A stretch of 40,281 nucleotides of DNA from an uncultured bacterium (GTDB lineage Bacteria; Planctomycetota; Brocadiia; Brocadiales; Scalinduaceae), in NCBI GenBank assembly GCA_913055705.1, contig CAJXKT010000007.1, positions 1 through 40,281 of the forward strand, written 5' to 3'. The stretch's first letter is position 1, and the number at the start of each line of letters is the position of its first letter. The notes under the pieces are model-generated. The model was not told where the DNA came from, made no database searches, and worked only from the letters and a program-made list of their open reading frames with translations. The position numbers were made by a program, and so were the translations under genes. This document shows, piece after piece, positions 1 through 7,232 of this stretch.

Positions 1-177
1 AGATACACACTTTTTAAGATTACTGTCTACAGTAAGAGTGGTTCTGTCGTATCAAGCAACGATTTCTATATATTGAATATGGACAGGGGAACAACAAGAG
101 CATTTGAAGCAACAATACATGGCTTTAAAAAGGAAGAGTTTGAGAGATACGAAATTACATTTACCAAAGGTTCTTGA
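1..177 (+). CDS. C-terminal fragment of an unrecognised protein, possibly FxLYD-like
   Basis: An open frame runs from the first base to a TGA at 175-177, giving the last 58 residues of a protein whose start lies outside the window. The fragment has alternating hydrophobic and charged residues typical of beta-strands. It includes a stretch resembling the end of an FxLYD-type beta-sandwich (KITVYSKSGSVV, then a strand ending in YEITF). No membrane segment or catalytic motif is visible. The FxLYD assignment is only an impression from pattern and is weak. It is followed by an 88-base gap before the next gene on the same strand, so the two could be co-transcribed. Confidence 0.45.
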   Translation, partial: RYTLFKITVYSKSGSVVSSNDFYILNMDRGTTRAFEATIHGFKKEEFERYEITFTKGS

Positions 178-253
178 TGGTGGATTTTTGATTTGATTCT
201 GTTATTTTTTGAGGTTAATATCGTGCCGTTATTTTATGTTTGTTTTAATTTCT

Positions 254-259
254 AGGAGG
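254..259 (+). promoter_or_regulatory. Shine-Dalgarno deciding the start of the flavin oxidoreductase
   Basis: AGGAGG lies six bases before ATG 266. It supports that start over the upstream in-frame TTG at 209, which has no such site. Confidence 0.8.
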
Positions 260-265
260 GGATTG

Positions 266-2194
266 ATGAAGTTTGAACACTTGTTTGAGCCTATAGACCT
301 GAAAGGGTTTTTATTGAAAAATCGTATTACAATGTCGGCTATGCCTACGGGCTTTAGTAGTACAAAAGGTTATGTTACAGGTAAAATGGTTTCGTATTAT
401 GCAAAAAGGGCCAAAGGAGGTGCCTCACTGGTTGTGGTTGAGGGAGCTGCAGTCGAAGATAGAGGCAGGATTTATTTATCACAGCTTATGGCCAGTGATG
501 ATACATATTTATCAGGACTTAACGAGCTGGCAGAAGGTATCAAGAAAAATGGAGCTTTCGCAGTATTGCAGCTTCAGCATGGTGGAAGATTTGCTATGGG
601 TTCAAATCCAGTATCTGCATCAGACGTTTCTTTTACGTGTCCATGCACAAGGAGAAATATAGTTTCTGCACCTATGACAGATGACGATATAAATGCGACG
701 ATTACCTCTTTTACAAATGCGGCTATTCTGGCAAAAAAGGCCGGTTTTGATATGGTTGAAGTGGGTGGAGGATATGGCCATCTGTTGAGCCAGTTTCTTT
801 CCCCAAGAACGAATAAGAGAAATGACAAATATGGGGGTGACCTTGAAGGAAGAATGAAATTACCTTTAGGCATAATAGAATCAATAAAAGGAGTGCTGGG
901 AGATGGCTTCCCGATAGGATACCAGTTAATGGCAGACGAACTTCTTGATGATGGGTTCTCATTAGATGAGGCGAAGACTTTTGCCGGAAAGCTCGAAGAA
1001 GGTGGTGTTGCTTATTTGTCAGTAACCTGCGGTACTCCGGAATCATTCTTTAATGGTGACGGCCTCTTTGCAATGAGGTCTCCTGAGGGCGGTACCTCTC
1101 AACAATGTAAGGATATTAAGGGTGGGAGTTCCATTCCGGTATTTGTTACCGGAAAGATGACCAGCGTCCAAATACTTGAGGATACTGTTGCATCTGGGAA
1201 TGCGGATGCTGTAGCGGTTGATAGAGCGTTATTTAGTGATCCCGATCTTGCGGTGAAGGCCCGTTCAGAAAAGATCGGTGATATTATTGAGTGTGTTTCA
1301 TGCGCAAATTGTAACGACCGTGTTATGAAGGGGCTTGGCGCTGATTGTACGGTTAATCCCAGAGTTGGGCGAGAGAGCGAAAGTGTCAGCTCAGAAGCAA
1401 CTGTTAAAAGGAAAGTACTTATTGCCGGTAGCGGTCCCGGTGGAATAATGGCAGCCCTTACGGCATCTGAAAGAGGCCATGATGTTACTTTGTTGGAGAA
1501 GGGGCCTAAGCTGGGTGGTCATCTGAAGGCAGCGCCGAAGGCACCGGGAAAAACACCCTGGATAAAAATGCTGGATTATCTTTCAAACCAACTTAAAGAA
1601 TCCGGGGTAGATGTTAAGATGGAAACTGCAATAGATGAGGAATCCTTGAAAAACAACTCTCCTGATGTCCTTATCATAGCGACGGGGATTAAGCTCAAGA
1701 AAATAACCGTACCTGTTGCCGAGGGAAGAGAAGTGGACGGGCCGGGCGTTGTGTTATTCGGAAAGAAAGAACCGGGAGAAAATAACGTAGTTATTGGCGC
1801 TGGTTTTATAGGTTCAGAAATTGCGGAGTGTATAGCAGAAAAAGGTAAGAATGCAACACTCGTTGAGAAACTCCCGTCGGTTGCACGCGATATGGATCTG
1901 ATTAACAGGACAATCCTGTTGAACAAGCTTGAGGAATATGGCGTTCAGTTCTGCCTAAATAGTAAGCTTCTGGAAATAACAGAGGATAAAGTAATAATTG
2001 AGGATGACACCGGAAAGAAGGTGGCTCTTAAAGCTGATTTAGTCATTAACGCAAGCGGCTTTAATCCTGCGAATGATTTTTTTCATAAGGCAAGGGGTTT
2101 GGTAAATGAAGTTCACCTTATAGGTGATGCAAAGGTGCCGAGGAACATCCATGATGCAATGCATGAGGGATATCAGATAGGATTGGATATTTAA
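266..2194 (+). CDS. NADH:flavin oxidoreductase / 2,4-dienoyl-CoA reductase family (Old Yellow Enzyme with Fe-S and FAD domains)
   Basis: A 642-residue three-part enzyme like FadH and trimethylamine dehydrogenase. An FMN-binding TIM barrel comes first (QLQHGGR near residue 105; SPRTNKRNDKYGG near 180-192). Then comes a 4Fe-4S cysteine set spaced C-x2-C-x2-C-x11-C (residues 343, 346, 349, 361), then an FAD/NAD(P) half with GSGPGG (388-393) and a second GAGFIGSE Rossmann motif. Electrons would pass from NAD(P)H via FAD and Fe-S to FMN and an enoyl or other substrate. A longer frame opens at a TTG at 209, but ATG 266 has AGGAGG at 254-259 with ideal spacing and begins the usual family N-terminus. 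The usual HGY segment before LLSQFLSP is changed to GYGH, so the substrate cannot be named. A strong terminator follows. Confidence 0.85.
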   Translation: MKFEHLFEPIDLKGFLLKNRITMSAMPTGFSSTKGYVTGKMVSYYAKRAKGGASLVVVEGAAVEDRGRIYLSQLMASDDTYLSGLNELAEGIKKNGAFAVLQLQHGGRFAMGSNPVSASDVSFTCPCTRRNIVSAPMTDDDINATITSFTNAAILAKKAGFDMVEVGGGYGHLLSQFLSPRTNKRNDKYGGDLEGRMKLPLGIIESIKGVLGDGFPIGYQLMADELLDDGFSLDEAKTFAGKLEEGGVAYLSVTCGTPESFFNGDGLFAMRSPEGGTSQQCKDIKGGSSIPVFVTGKMTSVQILEDTVASGNADAVAVDRALFSDPDLAVKARSEKIGDIIECVSCANCNDRVMKGLGADCTVNPRVGRESESVSSEATVKRKVLIAGSGPGGIMAALTASERGHDVTLLEKGPKLGGHLKAAPKAPGKTPWIKMLDYLSNQLKESGVDVKMETAIDEESLKNNSPDVLIIATGIKLKKITVPVAEGREVDGPGVVLFGKKEPGENNVVIGAGFIGSEIAECIAEKGKNATLVEKLPSVARDMDLINRTILLNKLEEYGVQFCLNSKLLEITEDKVIIEDDTGKKVALKADLVINASGFNPANDFFHKARGLVNEVHLIGDAKVPRNIHDAMHEGYQIGLDI

Positions 2195-2225
2195 TATTAA
2201 GAAAATAGATATTACTAAAAACAGC

Positions 2226-2271
2226 AAATCCCCTTTGCTTCGACATGGACATTCAAGCAAGGGGGATTTTT
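2226..2271 (+). terminator. Rho-independent terminator after the flavin oxidoreductase
   Basis: A stem of about 15 pairs (arms 2226-2240 and 2255-2269, with one G-U pair) closes a 14-base loop and runs into five T residues at 2267-2271. It lies 31 bases after the oxidoreductase stop and just before the convergent TldE stop at 2274. Confidence 0.85.
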
Positions 2272-2273
2272 AT

Positions 2274-3740
2274 TTAGCCGAGGAACCCGGCTATGTTATC
2301 CAGTTGTACATTACTCACCGCGACCTCCGGGGCGATCACTACTTCCCCTGACCCCCACACCAATGTAGACCTCTTCTTCTTTGTGATTCCGATTATGTTG
2401 TTAAGTATATGTTTTATGTTTGTGTTTATCCTGATGGTGTTAGGCTTTAAAGGACTGGAAATCTTTCCGTCCTTTATGGAAAAAGAATCTGCGATTATAG
2501 TACTCGTAAAATCACCCATGGCTAATCCATTGATTGCATAGGTGTACCATATCCTGCCTATATAGACGCCGTTGTCTACCTGTTTAAGTAAGTTGTCTCT
2601 GGTAGTCCCGTTGTTTCCTTCTATTACCACGTTTGTTGGAGAAATGCCGGCCTTATTTTTATAATCCCTGCCATTTGTTGAGTATCTGAAGCCGTTTCTT
2701 GGTATCGGATTGTACAGATTGCTTTTGAATTTTCTTGCGAAGTAATTGTCTGCCAGGAAGCCGATAAGTGTGCCATTCTTGATAAGGTCAGTCCTTCCTG
2801 TTGGTACTCCCTCACAAGTAATTTTCCTACTGCCTGTTTCTCCCTTTATGGAGCCGTCATCGTATATATTTAAGTTACGCGATGCTATTTCCTGCCCCAG
2901 CATTCCGAGGAATGGTGTGTTGGAGGCATTGACTGACGATAGGTCTAATGATGGTATCAGTACGTTTGAAGCAATGTCAGTAAGGGGCTGGTTTCCAAAA
3001 ATCACATTGTGTTTACCAGACCCTATTTTCCTTCCGCCAATTGTTTTCATTGCACTCTCTGCCGCTTCTCTCCCTGCTGCTTCCGGCTTGAATGCTGCAA
3101 GGTGCGTGCCCATACTCCATCCCGTACCCTTAACATTTTTGTTCTCGATCATTGCAGTTATATTTGCAGTAAGGCTGGTTGTTTCATCAAAGTCATCTAT
3201 CCCTTTTGTAGTCTTTATGGCCATTCTTTCTCTCAGGATGGTGACGTCTCCACCGATAATGATTGATTTCTTATGTCCTCTATTATTAAGGGCTTTAAGA
3301 GAGCCATCAAGTGCTTTCCATCCTAAGTCAACGGTATCCTTTTCGCTGATTTTCATGACGCTATTGTCATGATAGTTTTTCAGGGATGGTTTATCTATTG
3401 GATCGGGTAGTGTTTTGAAATCCGGGTCATACACCCTGTTTCTTTTCGCCTTCATCAAGGCATCAAGAACTCCCTCTTTCGTTAAATCGTTTGTGACTGA
3501 TCCAAACCCAACTTCAATTTTGCTTCCTTTCTTGAACGTGGCCAGTATTCCGAGTCCATACGATTGAATAGACTTGGGTTCGTGTACTCCATTGCAGGGG
3601 ATATCGGACGTATAGTTAAGCCTTATCGTTATCAGGTCGTTCCATGATGCAAATACCTCTGCATCGATAACGTCCTTATGCTTCCTTATGTATTTAAGCG
3701 CATCGGCAACGGCTCTTCGTAGATCTTCTGTTTTTATCAT
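2274..3740 (-). CDS. pmbA: TldE/PmbA-like protein (non-catalytic partner of TldD protease)
   Basis: A 488-residue member of the TldD/PmbA (peptidase U62-related) family. The family works as a TldD-TldE heterodimer in the cytoplasm that degrades or trims unfolded and ribosomally made peptides. Visible family features are the N-terminal region with YTSDIPCNGVHEPKS, the middle GNQPLTDIASNVLIPS segment, and the C-terminal NGLAMGDFTSTI stretch. It lacks the HExxxH zinc motif, as TldE/PmbA proteins do. The catalytic partner is the next gene upstream on the same strand (3959-5500), so the pair is probably one functional unit despite a 218-base spacer filled with repeats. No strong ribosome site is seen before ATG 3740. 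The molecular substrate in this organism is unknown. Confidence 0.82.
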   Translation of the reverse strand: MIKTEDLRRAVADALKYIRKHKDVIDAEVFASWNDLITIRLNYTSDIPCNGVHEPKSIQSYGLGILATFKKGSKIEVGFGSVTNDLTKEGVLDALMKAKRNRVYDPDFKTLPDPIDKPSLKNYHDNSVMKISEKDTVDLGWKALDGSLKALNNRGHKKSIIIGGDVTILRERMAIKTTKGIDDFDETTSLTANITAMIENKNVKGTGWSMGTHLAAFKPEAAGREAAESAMKTIGGRKIGSGKHNVIFGNQPLTDIASNVLIPSLDLSSVNASNTPFLGMLGQEIASRNLNIYDDGSIKGETGSRKITCEGVPTGRTDLIKNGTLIGFLADNYFARKFKSNLYNPIPRNGFRYSTNGRDYKNKAGISPTNVVIEGNNGTTRDNLLKQVDNGVYIGRIWYTYAINGLAMGDFTSTIIADSFSIKDGKISSPLKPNTIRINTNIKHILNNIIGITKKKRSTLVWGSGEVVIAPEVAVSNVQLDNIAGFLG

Positions 3741-3958
3741 TGTAAATTACAAATAAAATTAAAGGATTTGGGAATTATGGAATTAAGGTATTAAAGTATA
3801 TAGTTCATCGCTAATGGCTCACTGCGAATGGTTTTGTTTATTTGGCTCTGGTTGTTTTTAAATTTCTCTGCGTTCTTCTTGTCCTCGGCGTTTTTTGTCC
3901 GGGGAGCGGCTTTGCGTGGGAACTTCTTTTTTTCTCTTCCACAAGGGGAGGATAAGGT
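3741..3958. repeat. Spacer between tldD and tldE with dispersed repeat copies
   Basis: This 218-base gap holds no credible gene. Bases 3757-3800 are an AT-rich stretch rich in GGAATTA and AATTAAGG words, also seen around 10880-10905 and 10966-11005. Bases 3878-3906 are a copy of the GC-rich CTTGTCCTCGGCG element found also near 22625, 22709 and 26852. Confidence 0.6.
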
Positions 3959-5500
3959 TCAACAACCTGCCAGCCTTGCCTTGCCCCGGAGTGTCGGTCC
4001 GCCGTTTCCAACTCTCATGATTTGCATTGGTTGTCCCTTTCCACAGTTTGGAATAGGATACATTTTGAAATCATTCCCCACTGCATCAACACTCATGAGA
4101 AACTCTTTTGAATTTGCCATTATGCCGCCGCCTCTGTACAACTTGACGAGTTTGCCATTTTCAATCTTGTAAACCTTTTTAGCAGAGATTCTGAAGTTTT
4201 CTCTGGATTCGCTTATGGACGGAATTCTGTGGCTGACGATGTAATATCCGTTCTTTACTTCTTTGATTATGCTTTTTGGATTCTTTTTGCCGGGGCCAAA
4301 TGCGGTATTTGTCATCCTGACTATTGGCACCATTGCTGATGTAGTTGCCCTCATTGAACCATTCGGTTCGTGTTCAAGGATTGCGGCGTGTTCACGTCCA
4401 TTCAGGAAAGTCTTAAGAATACCATCCTTAATCACGTCTATGCGTCTGGCGGGTGTTCCCTCGGCATCGTATTTATAATATCCATATCCCATCACGGTAG
4501 GATCTGAGAATGCATTTACGAGGGGCGATGCTATCCGGTTTCCCAACTGATTTTCATCCCTGCTCTTATAAAGCCAGGACCTGCCTGCGTAGGCAGTTTC
4601 CATTTTCAATATCCTGTCTGATTCGGTAGGGTGTCCGACGATTTCGTGTACGAGAAGTGTATTAAAGTGAGGGTCAGTTACAACGACAACTTCACCTTTG
4701 CTGGTTTTAAGAAACTCTGCTCCCGACAGTTCGATAGTCTCCTTTGTCCTCTCAAGTGCAAAATCAAGAAAACTTAAGTTAAAACAGTTTTTACCCTCAA
4801 TTATTTCCCATCCTTTTAAATCGCCAATATAATCATAACAGACTTCCGGACTTGATTCTCCCTTCCGTGCGGACACGTAGACAACACCCTGAGTCAGCGG
4901 CAGTGACTGGTCTATATTTGCGCCTTCAGAACTGCAGAATAACTCCCTGGTTATGCCGGTCTTTATTCCGGTAGCCGTATATAATACAGACGGATCAAGC
5001 TCCTTCATCTGCCGGGAAACATCCATGCTCGTCTTTAATACCTTGTGAAGGGGAATTTTTCGCGGGTCTATTTCGAAATCTGCCGGTACCGTATCCTGAC
5101 AAACCTTAATCTTTGCGAGCCTGACTTCTGTTAATGAATCGGCTTTCTTCTTAAACTCTGACTTTTTCTTTGCGTTGGCCATCGCCCGCTCATAGGCTGT
5201 ATTTATGGCGGTTATAATCAGGCTGGTTATTTTCTTAATCTTTAAATCGTTTCTGCCCAGGGACTGGCCATAAAATCCCCAGGACGACATTTCTCCTGCA
5301 ATAACCCTGACACTGAATGAGGCATCATAATCATCCGTAACATCCTTTGATTGTCCATTCTCAGAACTGGCTGATTTGAATTCGCTGATTCCGAGTCTTA
5401 AGTCCGCGTATTTGCAGTTATCCAGGGATTGATAATGTGCTGATAATGTTTTAAAGACGTGTGTTTTTAACTTGTCCAGGATTTCTATGCGTGGTTGCAT
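3959..5500 (-). CDS. tldD: TldD family zinc metalloprotease
   Basis: About 513 residues, taking ATG 5500 as start. A TTG five codons upstream at 5515 is the alternative, and neither has a clear ribosome site. The HExxxH zinc motif of the TldD family is present as HEIVGH at about residues 285-290, inside TLLVHEIVGHPTESD. It is followed by the family's conserved GYGYYKYDAEGTPARR segment and by a C-terminus with VGNGGPTLRG. TldD forms a dimer with TldE/PmbA and cleaves peptides threaded into an internal cavity. Known roles are processing of microcin/PQQ-like peptides and general clean-up of unfolded peptides. The partner gene lies directly downstream. No modified-peptide precursor is visible nearby, so a general proteolytic role is the simplest reading. 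Confidence 0.87.
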   Translation of the reverse strand: MQPRIEILDKLKTHVFKTLSAHYQSLDNCKYADLRLGISEFKSASSENGQSKDVTDDYDASFSVRVIAGEMSSWGFYGQSLGRNDLKIKKITSLIITAINTAYERAMANAKKKSEFKKKADSLTEVRLAKIKVCQDTVPADFEIDPRKIPLHKVLKTSMDVSRQMKELDPSVLYTATGIKTGITRELFCSSEGANIDQSLPLTQGVVYVSARKGESSPEVCYDYIGDLKGWEIIEGKNCFNLSFLDFALERTKETIELSGAEFLKTSKGEVVVVTDPHFNTLLVHEIVGHPTESDRILKMETAYAGRSWLYKSRDENQLGNRIASPLVNAFSDPTVMGYGYYKYDAEGTPARRIDVIKDGILKTFLNGREHAAILEHEPNGSMRATTSAMVPIVRMTNTAFGPGKKNPKSIIKEVKNGYYIVSHRIPSISESRENFRISAKKVYKIENGKLVKLYRGGGIMANSKEFLMSVDAVGNDFKMYPIPNCGKGQPMQIMRVGNGGPTLRGKARLAGC

Positions 5501-5518
5501 TGTGAGGAGTCTCAATTT

Positions 5519-5603
5519 TGGACACGGATAAACACAGATTAGGATTTAGGCTGAGTTAAGAAACTAAATAAAAATTATTTTTTATCTATGATCATCTGCG
5601 TCC
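5519..5603. repeat. Intergenic element of the GGAnACAGAT...ATCTGCGTCC type
   Basis: The gap between the heme protein and tldD is almost filled by an element. It begins with GGACACGGATAAACACAGAT and ends, on the same strand, with ATCTGCGTCC, so the two ends are imperfect inverted repeats. A shorter relative sits at 11930-11978. Confidence 0.5.
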
Positions 5604-5606
5604 TAC

Positions 5607-6329
5607 TTAATTTGATTTCTTTTTATCTGACATCTTTATTGTAATATTCATCGCAATGTAGACAAAGGTTACCAGGAATACCATTCCTATTGTAGTTACA
5701 ATGGTCATATGTATCAGGTTCTCTTTGATTTCAGCTTCTGCCCTGTCTATGGGGACTGCTACTGATATGGCGCCTCTCAGGTCTCCAAACACGTAGTCCG
5801 TGGCCTTGTCTTCGGGATAATCCTCCTGTATGATTTCCGGTATGGTTTCCTTTGCGGAGTGACATTTAAGACATGCTTCCTCTATGTAGAGGGGGATAAG
5901 ATATCTCAGCACTTTCTGGCCGCCCATCTTCTCAACACCTTTATATTCAGAGAGGTTCTTGTCTTTCTCGAATTCAGTCAGGGCTATTTGCTCAAAGCTA
6001 TCAGGCTTGTTTTTAGGGTTTCTATATTTTGAACTGACCTGTCTTAATTGATACCCTGTTTCATTATAAAACTTTTTACCAATCTCATTTCCTGCCATTG
6101 CCGGCATGAACATTCTGGTTGTTTCATTATGCTCCATATTTGCAGTTGCCATTGTTTCTGCCAGATACTCTCGCATGTGCTTAAGTTCCAAGGCAATCAT
6201 CTTGCATTTATCAAATATCTCCTCACGTAAGAGGGTAGACTGTTTCTGGAAATTAGTGATGCTTATTGAAAGTATCACTACCGCGACAACAAATATAATG
6301 ATCCCATATAATTTGAAATTCTTCTTCAT
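5607..6329 (-). CDS. DUF3365-like membrane-anchored c-type heme protein
   Basis: 240 residues. A membrane segment sits at about 9-26 and a second at about 209-226, with a loop of about 180 residues between them expected outside the cytoplasm. The loop carries one heme c site, CLKCH, at 153-157. The helical stretch after the first membrane segment (LREEIFDKCKMIALELKHMREYLA) and the closing GAISVAVPIDRAEAEI are typical of the DUF3365/Tll0287 family, a heme-binding sensor fold often found in front of histidine kinases or cyclases. Here there is no output domain: the protein ends about 14 residues after the second membrane segment. It may therefore be a stand-alone redox sensor or electron carrier. 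It is not in an operon with tldD, from which a repeat-filled gap separates it. Confidence 0.72.
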   Translation of the reverse strand: MKKNFKLYGIIIFVVAVVILSISITNFQKQSTLLREEIFDKCKMIALELKHMREYLAETMATANMEHNETTRMFMPAMAGNEIGKKFYNETGYQLRQVSSKYRNPKNKPDSFEQIALTEFEKDKNLSEYKGVEKMGGQKVLRYLIPLYIEEACLKCHSAKETIPEIIQEDYPEDKATDYVFGDLRGAISVAVPIDRAEAEIKENLIHMTIVTTIGMVFLVTFVYIAMNITIKMSDKKKSN

Positions 6330-6694
6330 TTTAAACCCATAGTGTTTTGGTCAATGGTTTTTAGTCTAACACAAAAGCGAGAGATTTTCTAAAAAAATTA
6401 AAGATAAATTATTATTCCTCACACGAAGCCACGAAGAACACAAAGGGTAAAAGCTCTTATCTTTTGTTTTATTTTTAACTTCGTTTTCTTAGTGATCTCT
6501 GCGTCTTTGTGTGATTATTTTTTTAAATGTTGTATTTTCTACATTCCATATCTTTTTCTTTCATCACTCTTTATCTCTTTTGTGCTCATTGCGTTCCTGC
6601 CCGCCCCTGCCTGCCGGTTGCGGTGATAATTATTCATTTTTTAATGTTTAGGTGAAAGTCAGGTTTATTAGAAAGCCTGTTTAAAAGAATTGTA
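6330..6694. repeat. Repeat-rich gene-free stretch
   Basis: No credible gene is seen in these bases. The main content is the roughly 100-base element at 6415-6515, then a C-rich patch at 6598-6620 (CCCGCCCCTGCCTGCCGG) related to other GC-rich intergenic elements in the window. The rest is AT-rich and unexplained. Confidence 0.5.
6415..6515 (+). repeat. About 100-base dispersed element, copy 1 (inverted relative to 22489-22583)
   Basis: It begins TCACACGAAGCCACGAAG and ends CTCTGCGTCTTTGTGTGA, so its ends are imperfect inverted repeats of about 18 bases. The inner part (TATCTTTTGTTTTA, then TTCGTTTTCTTAGTG) matches the reverse complement of 22489-22583 almost throughout. No coding potential is apparent. 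Confidence 0.75.
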
Positions 6695-6722
6695 TTGAAG
6701 TTATGTAAACTATGTCTATGAT
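6695..6722 (+). promoter_or_regulatory. Possible promoter of the SWIB gene
   Basis: TTGAAG (6695-6700), a 16-base spacer, then TATGAT (6717-6722). It lies about 120 bases upstream of the SWIB start. It is a fair but not strong match to the sigma-70 consensus. Confidence 0.35.
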
Positions 6723-6840
6723 ATTGGAAATATACGGCATCTGTATATTCAACTGTTATCTGAGGGGGGGGGATAAAACGGGCAGAAGATCTGTCCTTGG
6801 AGATAATTTTATTTAAACCCAAATCATGAAGGAGTGAGAA

Positions 6841-7167
6841 ATGGCAGAAGCAAAAGGATTGAGTAAGCCGGTAAAGTTGAAAAATGATCTTGCAGATTTT
6901 CTGGGAGTAAGAGAACTTCCTAGGACAGAGATCACCAAGAAACTATGGGACTATATTAAAGCGAATAAACTTCAGACAAAGACAGAAAATGGAAAGCCTG
7001 AGAATGCAGGCAAGTACATTGTGGCAGATGCTAAATTACTCTCGATCTTCAAAAACACAAATTCCAAAAGCAAATCAGGTAAGGTCACTGACCTTACAAA
7101 TATGAAAGAAGGCCAGACGATCGACATGATGCAGATGGCTGCTGTTGTCGGCGCAAACATAGAATAA
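6841..7167 (+). CDS. Stand-alone SWIB/MDM2-domain protein
   Basis: 108 residues, nearly all one SWIB domain. It starts with an L-x-DFLGVRELPRTEITKKLW segment and continues with WDYIKANKLQ, then a KYIVADAKLLSIF helix and a closing MAAVVGANIE. The SWIB fold is known from eukaryotic SWI/SNF chromatin complexes and MDM2. In bacteria it occurs mainly in chlamydiae and planctomycetes, alone or fused to topoisomerase I, where a role in DNA condensation has been proposed. The start is supported by GAAGGAGTGAG just upstream. The gene stands alone on its strand, between repeats and a convergent helicase gene. The exact role in this organism is not known. Confidence 0.88.
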   Translation: MAEAKGLSKPVKLKNDLADFLGVRELPRTEITKKLWDYIKANKLQTKTENGKPENAGKYIVADAKLLSIFKNTNSKSKSGKVTDLTNMKEGQTIDMMQMAAVVGANIE

Positions 7168-7177
7168 GCTTAAAGTG

Positions 7178-7207
7178 TCGGGCTGCATCTGAATAATGCA
7201 GACCCGA
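7178..7207. other. Stem-loop between the SWIB and helicase genes
   Basis: TCGGG and TGCAT pair with ATGCA and CCCGA across a short loop, with an asymmetric bulge. It sits between two convergent stops (7167 and 7233). It lacks a T tract, so termination is possible but not shown. Confidence 0.35.
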
Positions 7208-7232
7208 ATCTGCAAACGGGATCAATTTCTTA

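Noticed and set aside
209-265. N-terminal extension of the flavin oxidoreductase from TTG 209
   Set aside because: The 19 extra residues do not fit the family, and AGGAGG supports ATG 266.
2746-3372. Open frame of 208 codons antisense to tldE
   Set aside because: It has no recognisable domain or ribosome site and overlaps a clear TldE/PmbA gene.
6634-6822. Open frame of 62 codons on the minus strand before the SWIB gene
   Set aside because: It has low-complexity composition, no ribosome site, and overlaps the likely SWIB promoter and a G-run.
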